57,545 nucleotides of DNA from Planctomycetota bacterium (GCA_016207825.1 JACQZI010000030.1:1-57545); one strand, 5' to 3'. Numbered from the stretch's first letter, positions 34,817 to 44,245 are shown. Translations and numbers: made by a program. The notes: generated from the sequence alone by a model not told the origin.

Positions 34817-35668
34817 TTATTTAGCCGGTTTTCGCCCGCCCGCATGGGCGAGATTCGCCAAAGGTGACAGACTGATAAGCGCCCCAAAACGCCCGGTTCT
34901 GGCGCCATCGCGCCGGAAGGAGTAAAACCATTCCGGATGGCATTTAGTGCAGATATTGGCGGATTCTATATGGGAAAGCCACAACCCGGCATGATGGAGC
35001 AGGTTGCGGTTGAATGACCACAAATCAAAATATGTTTTGCCTTTTCGTTTGATAATGGAATGGCGGCCTATCGGCGCAAGCGTGGTGATTACATTAATGA
35101 AATCTTTTTTGACCTCGTAACAACACGGCCCGATGGAAGGTGAAATAACCGCATGGATATTTTTGGGCTGTGAGCCGAACTGGACACGCATCCGTTTAAT
35201 CATCCTGGCACAAACGCCTTCTACCGACCCGCGCCAGCTGGCGTGAATTACGGCAACGGCTTTTTTCTCGGAATCGTAACACAGGACCAGGGGACAATCA
35301 GCCGAAAGCGCCATAAGAACCACTTCTCTATTATCCGTAAGCATACCGTCAATTGATGCAATCGGATTTTTATCCAAAACCCCTCCCCTGCCTTTTTCAT
35401 TATTAGTAATGACCTTGATATTGCAACCGTGCACTTGCTTGCCTAGGGTCAGGTTTTCAATTTTTATTCCCAAAGTCTGGCACATCCGCCGGCGGTTTTC
35501 CAAGACATTAGCAGGGTCATCTCCGGTGGTGAAAGATAAGTTTAAAGAATCAAACGGTTTCGAACTAACCCCGCCAATGCGAGTGGATACCGCCTGTATA
35601 ACATCCATAAAACCATTCAGGGCATCAGACTGAAAAAACAATAAGTTACCAATATGTTTCTGGTGCAT
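34817..35668 (-). CDS. pgeF: Peptidoglycan editing factor / multicopper-oxidase-like PgeF (YfiH)
   Basis: 283 residues. DUF152/laccase-domain protein with purine-nucleoside phosphorylase activity in characterised relatives. Zinc-site motifs: LGKQVHGCNI, ADCPLVLCYD, VIHASWRGSVEGV and SPSIGPCCYEV. Start STRIGGVSSKPFDSLNLS region is typical. The C-terminus runs on past the normal TGRFGALI end into about 20 residues (LANLAHAGGRKPAK) encoded by a palindromic repeat. It follows purD by 8 bp as the second gene of the operon. Confidence 0.9.
   Translation of the reverse strand: MHQKHIGNLLFFQSDALNGFMDVIQAVSTRIGGVSSKPFDSLNLSFTTGDDPANVLENRRRMCQTLGIKIENLTLGKQVHGCNIKVITNNEKGRGGVLDKNPIASIDGMLTDNREVVLMALSADCPLVLCYDSEKKAVAVIHASWRGSVEGVCARMIKRMRVQFGSQPKNIHAVISPSIGPCCYEVKKDFINVITTLAPIGRHSIIKRKGKTYFDLWSFNRNLLHHAGLWLSHIESANICTKCHPEWFYSFRRDGARTGRFGALISLSPLANLAHAGGRKPAK
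34832..34860 (-). repeat. Palindromic repeat forming the PgeF C-terminus
   Basis: CGCCCGCATGGGCGAG forms a hairpin and resembles the block at 29804-29863. It supplies the last coding residues of pgeF and may double as the transcript end. Confidence 0.5.
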
Positions 35669-35676
35669 AATCCGCT

Positions 35677-36978
35677 TTACCCATACTGACCCGCGGCAAA
35701 CGCTTTTATGCGCGGGGCTTTTATTCCGATATCCTTACGGTAAAATGAATTCTCAAAGGTGATGGCTTCAACGGCTTGATAGGTAATTTTACGCGCTTCT
35801 TCTATATTTTTACCGCGGCCGGTTACACCGAATACACGACCGCCGGTAGTTACAACCTGCTCATTTTTCCAAGCAGTCCCTGAATGGAATACCTGGATAT
35901 TTTTAATCTTCTCTGCTTCGGCTAATCCGTTGATGACAAACCCTTTTTTATAATCACCGGGATAGCCGCCTGAAGCAATCACCACGCATAAAGCCGTTTC
36001 CGGATACCATTCAGGAGATGCAACCTTATGAAGTTCCTGTTTTATGGTAGCCAACATCAAAGGTATAATATCACTTTTCAATCTGACCATTAACGGCTGT
36101 GTTTCCGGATCGCCGAATCTTACATTATATTCGAGCACTTTAGGTCCGTTTGAAGTTAATATCAATCCGGCATAAAGAACACCCTGATACGGGACACCGC
36201 TTCTTTTGAGCCCGTGGACAGTTGGGATAATGATTTCCTTGATAATCTGGTTTATCATTTTGGGAGAAACAAAAGGGACCGGCGAATAAGCCCCCATCCC
36301 CCCTGTATTGGGACCCTGGTCGTTATCCAAAACGCGTTTATGATCCTGCGCCGGCTCCAAGACAAGTATGGAATTTCCGTCAGTAATTGTCAAAATCGAA
36401 ACCTCTTCACCCTGCAGGAATTCTTCGGCAACGACGATTTTGCCCGCCTCTCCGAAAGAGCGTTTTTCCATTACATTTTTAAGCCATTCTTCAGCCGATT
36501 CGATGGTTTCGCAAATAGCCACGCCTTTACCGGCTGCCAGGCCGTCCGCTTTAAAAACAACTGGGAATTTAGCCTGTTTCATAAAGGCACGTGCTTCAGT
36601 AAAAGTCTTCAGAATGCTGAAATGTGCAGTCGGCACTCCGTTCTTTTTAAGTATATCCTTGCAAAACGCCTTGCTGCCTTCGAGTTGGGCAGCCGCCTTG
36701 CTCGGACCGAATATTTTAAGGTTATCTTCCCTGAATAAATCAACGATACCATCAACCAGAGGCGCTTCCGGACCGACCACGGTAAGGTCTATTTTATTCT
36801 TAAAGACAAAATTACGCAAGGCCAAAATATCGGTGGCGGGAATTTCCAGGCATTCAGCAATTTTACCGATACCGGCATTGCCCGGCGCGCAGTAAATCTT
36901 TTTAACCATGGGCGATTGGGCGATTTTCCAAACCAAGGCATGCTCCCGACCGCCACCTCCGATTACCAGAATTTTCAT
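35677..36978 (-). CDS. purD: Phosphoribosylamine-glycine ligase
   Basis: 433 residues, normal PurD. It makes glycinamide ribonucleotide from phosphoribosylamine, glycine and ATP. N-terminal VIGGGGREHALVWKIAQSP, ATP-grasp central domain with VFKADGLAAGKGV, the DQGPNTGGMGAYSPVP motif, EYNVRFGDPETQ, and C-terminal GYPGDYKKG. The ATG lies 7 nt after a -10 box, predicting a leaderless mRNA. Confidence 0.97.
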   Translation of the reverse strand: MKILVIGGGGREHALVWKIAQSPMVKKIYCAPGNAGIGKIAECLEIPATDILALRNFVFKNKIDLTVVGPEAPLVDGIVDLFREDNLKIFGPSKAAAQLEGSKAFCKDILKKNGVPTAHFSILKTFTEARAFMKQAKFPVVFKADGLAAGKGVAICETIESAEEWLKNVMEKRSFGEAGKIVVAEEFLQGEEVSILTITDGNSILVLEPAQDHKRVLDNDQGPNTGGMGAYSPVPFVSPKMINQIIKEIIIPTVHGLKRSGVPYQGVLYAGLILTSNGPKVLEYNVRFGDPETQPLMVRLKSDIIPLMLATIKQELHKVASPEWYPETALCVVIASGGYPGDYKKGFVINGLAEAEKIKNIQVFHSGTAWKNEQVVTTGGRVFGVTGRGKNIEEARKITYQAVEAITFENSFYRKDIGIKAPRIKAFAAGQYG

Positions 36979-36985
36979 ACCCTAC

Positions 36986-37014
36986 AGATTAAACAAAGAG
37001 AAAATTCTTGTCAA
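36986..37014 (-). promoter_or_regulatory. Promoter of purD-pgeF, predicted leaderless
   Basis: Minus strand: TTGACA (37014-37009), 17-bp spacer, TAATCT (36991-36986), 7 nt to the ATG. The -35 overlaps the -35 of the divergent promoter at 37008-37036. Confidence 0.7.
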
Positions 37015-37036
37015 GAGTTAATTGCTATGCTATTAT
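37008..37036 (+). promoter_or_regulatory. Promoter of the O-antigen-ligase-like gene
   Basis: TTGTCA (37008-37013), 17-bp spacer, TATTAT (37031-37036). It shares its -35 bases with the purD promoter on the other strand. The leader of about 65 nt contains a palindromic repeat (37053-37093). Confidence 0.65.
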
Positions 37037-37052
37037 CCCTTACCTTCGGTAT

Positions 37053-37093
37053 GGGACTCCCGATTATTCGGGTACCCCCGAAATGAAATGGAG
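37053..37093. repeat. Palindromic dispersed repeat in a 5' leader
   Basis: GGGACTCCCGATTATTCGGG (37053-37072) is the exact reverse complement of 5370-5389. It would fold in the leader of the 37108 gene. Confidence 0.75.
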
Positions 37094-37107
37094 TGGGGTA
37101 AAAAATT

Positions 37108-39681
37108 ATGTCCATTTTAGGAAAACTATGCGAGCAGTTCCTAGAAGCTGGGTGGCTGGCCGCCCTGATATTATCCGCTTTCTTCATGAACATCTACACG
37201 CAGCGGATGTTTGAGCCAGATAAAGCCGCACTGGTTAGATCACTCGCCATTTTGATGGTGATTGCGGTAATAATAAAATTCCTGGAAAAAGGGAAGTCTG
37301 TTTCTAATACGCAAGCCAATACGGCACCAGAAACAATAAAACCAATCGTTTCCGCTTGGAATTCCATCCGTAAATCTATTATCCTGCCAGCCATCATATT
37401 TTATTTTTCTTATCTTATTTCATCTCTGCTTTCGGTCCTGCCGTGGAACAGCTTCCTAGGCTCCTATGACCGTTTGCAGGGTTTATATACAACTTCCGCT
37501 TATTTTGTCATTTTCATCATTGCGGTAATGCATATAAAAACACTTGCCCAGATAAATCGGATAATTAATGCGGTCATTCTTACATCCATTCCGGTGATGG
37601 CTTACGGCTTGACGCAAAAATTAGGATGGGATCCTGTCCCGTGGCAATCCATGGATCCGACTGTCAGAATTTCCTCCACCATGGGCAACCCTATTTTTAT
37701 GGCGGCATATCTTATTATGGTTGTTCCTATTACTTTAGGAAAAATGTTCGGCTTAATCAGCTATAAGGAAAAAAGCAGAGGGTGGATTTTCTGGTTGAAA
37801 ATAAGCCTTTATATTATTGTTATCGCCTTGCAAATACTTTGCATCGCTCTTTCCCAAAGCCGCGGACCGCTTTTGGGACTCATCGGAGGTTTTGTTATTT
37901 TCTTAATCAGCTACAGCATCGTTTATAAGAAGACAAAATTGCTGGTATTATCAATAAGCAGTATCGTGCTTTTCGGAGCTTTTGTTGCGGTCTTGAACTT
38001 GCCTAAAACGCCTCTTGAACCTTTAAAGAAAATCCCTATTCTTGAACGTTTAAGCAAACTTAATCCAAAGGAAGGCTCCGGACGCGTAAGAATGATTCTT
38101 TGGAACACAGCTTTTAAAATGATGAAAGATACCGTTAACCGCCCGGAAAAGTTAGACCCCTATCACTACAGCCAGCCTTGGCGACTGGCCTTAGGTTACG
38201 GGCCGGAAACAATAGGAAATACTTTTTACCGCTACCACACCACTGAACTGGTCGGATTCGAAGGTTCCACGGTACATGCCGATAATTGCCATGACAGCGT
38301 AATCAACACCTTCGTAACCCAAGGACTCTTCGGAGTAATCACTTTCCTTACATTAATAATGGGAATATTGTATCTCGGAATCAAAAGCGCCATGAAAATA
38401 AGCGACCCCGAATCGAAACTTGTCACTATTGGAATTGTTAGCGCCATTTTATCACATTTCATAGAATCACTTTTTGGATTGCAGATTGTAGTAACGCTTA
38501 CTCATTTCTGGATTTTTATCGCAGCGCTTTATTTTATTTCCCAATTAGCAAATACCCGACCGGATGAAACAAAAAATAATGCCAAACCGGATAATGCCGA
38601 TTTAGAAATAAAGAATAAAAAGAAAAACCAGATAAAACCACCTGAACACGAAATAGAAAGTTTTGGGATGTTCCTATTAAGAAGCATATTCTGGACATAT
38701 ATCGGCGTAACGATAGTGGTTGTTATCATGGTCGTCAAATTTGACTGGCCGAACATGGAAACCGTTATTGTAAATTGGATTGGAGGAACTTATTTATATA
38801 TCCTACTGGGTTTATTAATGGGAGCTTTAAGCCTTACCGGGGCAAATAAAGACGCAACAGAAAAGAAAAACACGATAGCCCGATTCATGAACACATCATC
38901 ATTCAATATTATTCCTTACGGAATATTAATCACCGCCGGGTTTATCCTGATATTCCTGACTAATCTAAAACCAATCCTAGCGGATGGGTTTTATAAATTC
39001 GCCTTTTCGGCTGATTCGGAAATAACCAAAAGCCTAGTCCCTGAATATATGAGAGCAAAGAATTTATGGTATCAGTTATATTACCAGGAAGCAACCGGCA
39101 AAACACTAACCCCTGACCAGCAAAAACAAAAAGAATCAGCCTATAAACACTTCAAACAAAAGCTGGGAGAAACCTTAAATTTAAGGATCCATAGCCTGTT
39201 GCAATTACAGAAATGCCTGAAACTTTCACCGAATGAACCGACTTATCTTAACGGAATGGGAAGGCATTATATGGAACTCGCCATGCGACAATGGGATGAT
39301 CTGGCACAAACCGGTATTATAAATATGAACGAGAGAACTAACCAGCTTTCAAAAATACCTGATATTCATGAAATAATCAATTTTACAGGAAAAGACTATA
39401 TTGATAAATTTACCAAGCACGACCTAATGCTGTGTTGCCGGGCGGTAATTGAGCGCGCTTACAAAGTTGAACCAACCAATTTTGAAAGATTAATCGCAAT
39501 GGCACGTGTGTATCAATCATTAATCGGCATTTCCGCCCCTAGTGAACAAAATTTTTACAGGGAAAAAGCTGCTGAATTTTACCAAAAGTCTTACGACGTA
39601 GCCCCATCACACCCGACTGCACAGGAAGGTTTAAAACTAAGGCAGGAACTACTCAAAACACAACAACCAATAACCCCTTAA
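37108..39681 (+). CDS. O-antigen ligase/polymerase-like (Wzy_C) membrane protein with C-terminal TPR-like region
   Basis: 857 residues. Ten or more membrane helices in the first 470 residues, including the Wzy_C-type ALSQSRGPLLGLIGGFVIFLISY helix and the large loop with SSTMGNPIFMAAYLIM and a Pro/Arg-rich segment. A second helix group (about 520-640) and a soluble C-terminal TPR-like region (SLLQLQKCLKLSPNEPTYLNGMGRHYMELA ... AAEFYQKSYDVAPSHPTAQEGL). The O-antigen ligase or protein-glycosylation role is inferred from the fold. No SD; promoter at 37008-37036. It is monocistronic and convergent with mutL. Confidence 0.8.
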   Translation: MSILGKLCEQFLEAGWLAALILSAFFMNIYTQRMFEPDKAALVRSLAILMVIAVIIKFLEKGKSVSNTQANTAPETIKPIVSAWNSIRKSIILPAIIFYFSYLISSLLSVLPWNSFLGSYDRLQGLYTTSAYFVIFIIAVMHIKTLAQINRIINAVILTSIPVMAYGLTQKLGWDPVPWQSMDPTVRISSTMGNPIFMAAYLIMVVPITLGKMFGLISYKEKSRGWIFWLKISLYIIVIALQILCIALSQSRGPLLGLIGGFVIFLISYSIVYKKTKLLVLSISSIVLFGAFVAVLNLPKTPLEPLKKIPILERLSKLNPKEGSGRVRMILWNTAFKMMKDTVNRPEKLDPYHYSQPWRLALGYGPETIGNTFYRYHTTELVGFEGSTVHADNCHDSVINTFVTQGLFGVITFLTLIMGILYLGIKSAMKISDPESKLVTIGIVSAILSHFIESLFGLQIVVTLTHFWIFIAALYFISQLANTRPDETKNNAKPDNADLEIKNKKKNQIKPPEHEIESFGMFLLRSIFWTYIGVTIVVVIMVVKFDWPNMETVIVNWIGGTYLYILLGLLMGALSLTGANKDATEKKNTIARFMNTSSFNIIPYGILITAGFILIFLTNLKPILADGFYKFAFSADSEITKSLVPEYMRAKNLWYQLYYQEATGKTLTPDQQKQKESAYKHFKQKLGETLNLRIHSLLQLQKCLKLSPNEPTYLNGMGRHYMELAMRQWDDLAQTGIINMNERTNQLSKIPDIHEIINFTGKDYIDKFTKHDLMLCCRAVIERAYKVEPTNFERLIAMARVYQSLIGISAPSEQNFYREKAAEFYQKSYDVAPSHPTAQEGLKLRQELLKTQQPITP

Positions 39682-39778
39682 TTATCTGCTAATCACACTC
39701 GCAAAAAAGCCACAACGACGTACTGGTGGAATAGACAATTCTATTAAGAAGTTAGATAATACAAGAAAATACGTTAGT

Positions 39779-41584
39779 TCACCTTGCAAAAAAGCGCGCT
39801 AATTGGCTGTTAGTCAACTTATAAACGGAAGGGCGCCCGTGCGGGCAAGTCAGTTCCCCTTTAAGATTAACCCCACGCTGGTGGTATTGCTCTAGCAAAG
39901 CACTTATTTCGCCGTCCGAAAGCCGCATCCCTGATTTAATGGCCGCCTTACATGCGACTAATTTTAAAATACTGCTTTTATTAAATGATTTGCCAGAAAC
40001 ATCTCCTTCTTCGGAAACCGATTGCACTATTTCAACAATTATATCCTTTATGTTTTGGCCACCGATGAAACCAGGCACGGCGCGTATGATTATGTTATCA
40101 CGCCCGAATTCCTCTATCTGAAAACCTAACTCCGTTAAATGAGGCAAGGCGTCTTTGATAATCGTCATCTGCCCTGCTCCTAATTCAAGCGTTTCAGGTA
40201 TTAATAATTGTTGCACGATGGTGCCTTTATTTTTATCATCCTCCAGCAAACGCTCGTAAATCAAACGCTCATGCAAAGCATGCTGGTCTATTATTATAAG
40301 CCCATCGACAACCTCCTCTATAATATATGCATTATGTATCTGGATATAACGCTTTGAACTAATAACATTCTGTCCGTAAAACTCTTTTGCGGGATAAGTT
40401 AATAAAGGGCCTTTGGATAAGTTATCAGTATAAATATCCGATTTACCGTTAAGCTCTGTATCAACACCTATAGCCGGATCTTTATTAGGGTGTGCACCAA
40501 AGAAATCCACCATCGCCTGCAGAATGCGATTGTCTGCAAACACGGCCGTTTTGTTTGCAGCTAACCCATTGCTTTCACCCTTCGCCTCAATGAAATCAGA
40601 AGAAGTCAATACCTTCCTTATTGATGCGGTAATCATGTTATGCACCTGCCATGTATTACGGAAACGGACCTCTATTTTAGTCGGATGGACATTGACATCA
40701 AAATCCTGCGCGGGCAAATCTAAAAACATAATCACTACCGGGAAACGATGAGGCGGAATAAAATCGCTATAAGCCTGTATAATGGCACGGCTGATAATAC
40801 GGTCGCGGATATAGCGCCCGTTAAGATAAATCCACTGCATCTTCATTGTAGATTTTGTATGAACAGGAGTAGACATATAAGCTGTAAGAAACCAATCATT
40901 TTCCCTGTTTTCTGTTTTGACAAATGAAGATACCAGTTCCTCCCCCAGAATATATTTAAAGCGATTAGTTACATCATTTGTTTCCGGTAAATTTATAACC
41001 GGCTCATTATTATGAACAAGGTCGAATCTGACACAGGGATAAGACAAAGCATAGCGTGTAACAACATCGGTAATATGGCCGAATTCGACGGAATTACTTT
41101 TAAGAAACTTTTGGCGCGCGGGCGTATTAAAAAACAGGTTATTAATCTCTATCATGGTACCGTTTAATCCGGTCGCCGGGCGGGGTAAATCAATATGGCT
41201 CTCCTGCGCGGTAATTTCCCAGGCTTCAGGCTGGCTTTCTGTTTTCGATACAACTTTTATCTGGCTGACTGATGCAATGCTCGCCAAAGCTTCGCCTCGG
41301 AAGCCTAATGATTTAACAGAAAAAAGCTCTTTCTCTGTCGATATTTTGCTAGTCGCATGCCTAACAAAAAGCAGCTTTAAATCTTCCTGAAGCACGCCCG
41401 AGCCGTTGTCTGATATCCGGATAGACCTCTTCCCGCCTTCCGCGATGTCGATTTTTATATAAGAAGCCCCGGCATCAAGAGAATTCTCAATCAGCTCTTT
41501 GACAACTGAGGCGGGACGCTCAATAACCTCACCGGCTGCGATTTTATCTACCAATAATTGTGGTAAAACTTTAATTCGACCCAT
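39779..41584 (-). CDS. mutL: DNA mismatch repair protein MutL (endonuclease type)
   Basis: 601 residues. GHKL ATPase domain: AAGEVIERPASVVKELIENSLDAGA, DNGSGV, GFRGEALASI. The C-terminal dimerisation/endonuclease domain has the metal motif DQHALHERLIYE and the CPHGRPSVYKL motif, so this MutL should nick DNA itself. No mutS or mutH is in the window. The ATG at 41584 (the frame opens at a TTG two codons earlier) is 8 nt after a TATAAT, predicting a leaderless transcript. Confidence 0.96.
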   Translation of the reverse strand: MGRIKVLPQLLVDKIAAGEVIERPASVVKELIENSLDAGASYIKIDIAEGGKRSIRISDNGSGVLQEDLKLLFVRHATSKISTEKELFSVKSLGFRGEALASIASVSQIKVVSKTESQPEAWEITAQESHIDLPRPATGLNGTMIEINNLFFNTPARQKFLKSNSVEFGHITDVVTRYALSYPCVRFDLVHNNEPVINLPETNDVTNRFKYILGEELVSSFVKTENRENDWFLTAYMSTPVHTKSTMKMQWIYLNGRYIRDRIISRAIIQAYSDFIPPHRFPVVIMFLDLPAQDFDVNVHPTKIEVRFRNTWQVHNMITASIRKVLTSSDFIEAKGESNGLAANKTAVFADNRILQAMVDFFGAHPNKDPAIGVDTELNGKSDIYTDNLSKGPLLTYPAKEFYGQNVISSKRYIQIHNAYIIEEVVDGLIIIDQHALHERLIYERLLEDDKNKGTIVQQLLIPETLELGAGQMTIIKDALPHLTELGFQIEEFGRDNIIIRAVPGFIGGQNIKDIIVEIVQSVSEEGDVSGKSFNKSSILKLVACKAAIKSGMRLSDGEISALLEQYHQRGVNLKGELTCPHGRPSVYKLTNSQLARFFAR

Positions 41585-41592
41585 AAGCAAAA

Positions 41593-41621
41593 ATTATATC
41601 TATTCCTACTCAAAGGGTCAA
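41593..41621 (-). promoter_or_regulatory. Promoter of mutL, predicted leaderless
   Basis: Minus strand: TTGACC (41621-41616), 17-bp spacer, perfect TATAAT (41598-41593), 8 nt to the ATG; no SD possible. Confidence 0.8.
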
Positions 41622-41677
41622 ACAAATTCTTTCTGCAAACCCTGCTTGATAAAACCGTGATTCCTGTTTATTATTAC

Positions 41678-41705
41678 TTGACAGTTTATGTAATTTAAGT
41701 AATAT
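41678..41705 (+). promoter_or_regulatory. Promoter of the pilus-associated operon, predicted leaderless
   Basis: TTGACA (41678-41683), 16-bp spacer, TAATAT (41700-41705), 9 nt to an ATG at 41715. The ATG at 41706 abuts the -10 box and should not be transcribed. Confidence 0.65.
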
Positions 41706-41714
41706 ATGTCGGAT

Positions 41715-42137
41715 ATGAAAAATAGATTTGGGGCATATATTTATTTGTTATTGGCTATTTTAGCTTTAATATTACCTGATTGCGCCGGCACCAAAGGTTC
41801 AAGTAGCGTAGAAACAAGCGGCATTAAACAATCATTTAACAAGTTTTCCGATGCCATGGTAAAAGGCGAACTGGAAACTGCTTATAACCTGTTAAGCTCA
41901 TCTTATAAAATGGCACAACCATTTGATGATTTCTGCGCTGAATACAATGAAAATAAAGAGTTTCTAGTCATCCAGTATAAAAATGCCTCGCTGACAACAG
42001 TTGCCATTGAAGGCAATAATGCCACTGCAAGAGTCAGATGGGGAACGGGAGAAGATCAGGTTCTTGATTTTCTTAATGAAAACGATACATGGAAAATAAG
42101 CCGTAAAAGCCAGCGGAGAATTAGGACGACTCGATAA
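41715..42137 (+). CDS. Small exported protein (NTF2/DUF4878-like)
   Basis: About 140 residues from the ATG at 41715 (an ATG at 41706 adds three). Signal sequence YIYLLLAILALILPDCAG with a poor lipobox. The mature part (FNKFSDAMVKGELETAYNLLSSSYKMAQPFDDFCAEY ... RVRWGTGEDQVLDFLNENDTWKI) has the pattern of small NTF2-like lipoprotein domains. First gene of a run to PilB; a link to pili or envelope is inferred from position only. Confidence 0.65.
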   Translation: MKNRFGAYIYLLLAILALILPDCAGTKGSSSVETSGIKQSFNKFSDAMVKGELETAYNLLSSSYKMAQPFDDFCAEYNENKEFLVIQYKNASLTTVAIEGNNATARVRWGTGEDQVLDFLNENDTWKISRKSQRRIRTTR

Positions 42138-42158
42138 TTTACGAGGAGAACAAAAAAT

Positions 42159-43175
42159 ATGCCTTGCTATTTGAAAATAGTTACCTGCTTGATTTTTATA
42201 TTAGCCTTATCTATTATTACTAATCCCCTTATGGCTCAAACACCGGAGACAACAACCACCCCGGTTTCCCCGACTAATACTTCCTCAGATAAACCGGAAA
42301 AACCGACGACTCTAGAAACAGAAACAGACACTCTTATCGACCAGCTTTTGAACGATAATCCACTGGTGGTAGAAGAAGCCAGAAACGAATTACTGGAAAT
42401 CGGGAAAAGAGCCGTCCCTGCGCTCATAATGGCGCTGGAAAACGAAAAGCCAAGGTTGCGTTATATGGTGTGTGAAATACTGACGGAGATACGCGACGAA
42501 AGGGCTTTACCTGTATTCATAAAACTACTTACTGATAAAGAAGAAATCGGGAACAGCATCGCATCGCTAGCGGCCAAAGGCCTGGGCAAACTGGGCGATT
42601 CGACCGCCATCACCCCTCTTGTTTCAAGCTTGCCGACACCTGATGTAGAATTGCGCTATGAAGTAATCAACGCGTTGGGAATATTAAGGGCAGAACAAGC
42701 AATTCCATTGTTACTCTCCGCTATAACCGATACGGCAAAAACATATTCTGATTATCTGGTAAAATGCGCCGCTATCGAAGCCTTGGGAAAATTAAAATCT
42801 AAAGACGCCGTAAAAAGGCTTATCAATATGCTTTCTGATACGGAAACGGAACCAGCAACAGATGCACCGGTGCTTCATTATGCCATTAAAGCCCTGGAAA
42901 AAATAACCGATACTTCATTTGGACAGATTTTATTCAACGACAAAAAGAAAGAAAAAGAAATCGTAAAACAATGGCAGGATTGGTGGGAAAAGAACAAGTT
43001 TTCTTATGGAGAAGTTCCGCCTCCTCCGCCGGAACCGCCAAAACAACCGGAAATACTTAAGCTGCCGGAACAACCAAAGACTCCGGAAAACCCGCCGACT
43101 CCGCCGCCTCCCAAAAACGAACAGGATAAGCCCGAAGAGAAAAAAGATACTCCGGAACAACCTAAAAATCAATAG
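42159..43175 (+). CDS. Exported HEAT-repeat protein with Pro-rich tail
   Basis: 338 residues. Signal peptide (VTCLIFILALSIITNPLMAQ), a Thr/Pro linker, HEAT/PBS-lyase-type repeats about 60-250 (AVPALIMALENEKPRLRYMVCEILTEI, ALPVFIKLLTDKEEIGNSIASLAAKGLGKLG, AIPLLLSAITD), then a Pro/Glu/Lys tail of about 65 residues (PPPPPEPPKQPE). A scaffold role in the periplasm is likely. SD GAGGAG about 9 nt before ATG. Its stop precedes the PilZ-NIL gene by about 20 bp. Confidence 0.8.
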   Translation: MPCYLKIVTCLIFILALSIITNPLMAQTPETTTTPVSPTNTSSDKPEKPTTLETETDTLIDQLLNDNPLVVEEARNELLEIGKRAVPALIMALENEKPRLRYMVCEILTEIRDERALPVFIKLLTDKEEIGNSIASLAAKGLGKLGDSTAITPLVSSLPTPDVELRYEVINALGILRAEQAIPLLLSAITDTAKTYSDYLVKCAAIEALGKLKSKDAVKRLINMLSDTETEPATDAPVLHYAIKALEKITDTSFGQILFNDKKKEKEIVKQWQDWWEKNKFSYGEVPPPPPEPPKQPEILKLPEQPKTPENPPTPPPPKNEQDKPEEKKDTPEQPKNQ

Positions 43176-43195
43176 TGTTAAGAAAGGATATAAAA

Positions 43196-43810
43196 ATGGT
43201 CCAGCAACCACAGCACGAGGAAAGCAAAAGGGATGTCCGCGTGGATGTGAAAGAAGGCAAGGTGCAATTCAAAAATACCGGCGGATTATTTACTTTCCTC
43301 AAAGGCATGTCCGGGGAATACCAGATAATCAATATAAGCCATCGCGGATTAAAATTCCTTAGCAAACAACGCCTTGAGCCAGGTGACAAGCTGTCGTTTA
43401 ACATCGGAATACCCCTCTTGGGTAACGAACCTTTAAAAACAGACGGCAAAGTAGTGTGGGTGGAAAAATCCAAACGCTACGGCGGATATTTGGTGGGTGT
43501 TCGTTTTACCGCCATGACCCGTGATTCGGTCAGCCGTTTAAGTAATCTTATAAACTTCCTTGGCAGCCGCATCCCAATAAAGCAAAAAGTTAAGGTGACC
43601 TTTGCCGAAGAACAACGCAGCCAACCAACCCTATGGGCAATCGCGCGTGATTTTGATGTCACCGTTAATATCAAGGAAGGTCTGGTAACTGATCGCGCCG
43701 GATGGCTCGTATTGGAAATAGAAGGGGAAAGAGAAGAAATCAGAAGGGTTCTGGAATACCTTAAAACTCAGGGGGCAAAATTAGCCTTCCCTAAAAAAGC
43801 TACTTCGTAA
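43196..43810 (+). CDS. PilZ-NIL domain protein
   Basis: 204 residues. N-terminal PilZ-like domain (about 10-125) with basic SKRDVRVDV and NISHRGLKFLS (the N-x-S-x-x-G part of the c-di-GMP site) and KVVWVEKSKRYGGYLVGVRF. The C-terminal part (about 130-200; VKVTFAEEQRSQPTLWAIARDF, NIKEGLV, WLVLEIEGEREEIRRVLEYL) resembles the NIL domain of MetN-type transporters. The ATG at 43196 with AAAGGA upstream is preferred over the GTG at 43175. The fusion suggests c-di-GMP binding linked to small-ligand sensing. Confidence 0.75.
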   Translation: MVQQPQHEESKRDVRVDVKEGKVQFKNTGGLFTFLKGMSGEYQIINISHRGLKFLSKQRLEPGDKLSFNIGIPLLGNEPLKTDGKVVWVEKSKRYGGYLVGVRFTAMTRDSVSRLSNLINFLGSRIPIKQKVKVTFAEEQRSQPTLWAIARDFDVTVNIKEGLVTDRAGWLVLEIEGEREEIRRVLEYLKTQGAKLAFPKKATS

Positions 43811-43828
43811 CCAAGAAATGTAAAAAGT

Positions 43829-44245
43829 ATGGCATGGAGCGGATCAGAAAGAAGAGAAAACAAACGTTTTGGTGTTAAAGGATGTTCTATCCAATATAAA
43901 CACACCAAGTTGTTCGGACTTCTAGGCTCGTTTTCTAACCGTTACCTCGTCTTAAACATAAGCCCTACGGGGCTTTCTTTTATTTCCAAGGAAGAAATTC
44001 ACACGGGCGATAAAATATCCCTATTGATTACCGCCCCTCTTTTGGAAAACGGCGAAATCAATTTAAAGGGTGAAGTCGTCTGGGTAAAAAAATCAGAACA
44101 ACATCAGGCTTACCGTAACGGTGTAAAGTTCATCGATCCATCAAAAAAGGCAAAATTAAAACTCAGGCTTATACTGGATAACGCCCTTCTCGACCAAATC
44201 GATATTTCCACCAGAGTATATTTAAAAGAAGTCAATAAGTTATGA
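43829..44245 (+). CDS. PilZ domain protein
   Basis: 138 residues. A full PilZ signature: RRENKRF (R-x-x-x-R type) near the N-terminus and [11 protein letters not shown] (N-x-S-x-x-G) with [22 protein letters not shown]. It should bind cyclic-di-GMP. Related to the preceding PilZ-NIL protein but without the NIL part. It overlaps the next gene by ATGA, so the set is tightly coupled ahead of PilB. Confidence 0.85.
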   Translation: MAWSGSERRENKRFGVKGCSIQYKHTKLFGLLGSFSNRYLVLNISPTGLSFISKEEIHTGDKISLLITAPLLENGEINLKGEVVWVKKSEQHQAYRNGVKFIDPSKKAKLKLRLILDNALLDQIDISTRVYLKEVNKL

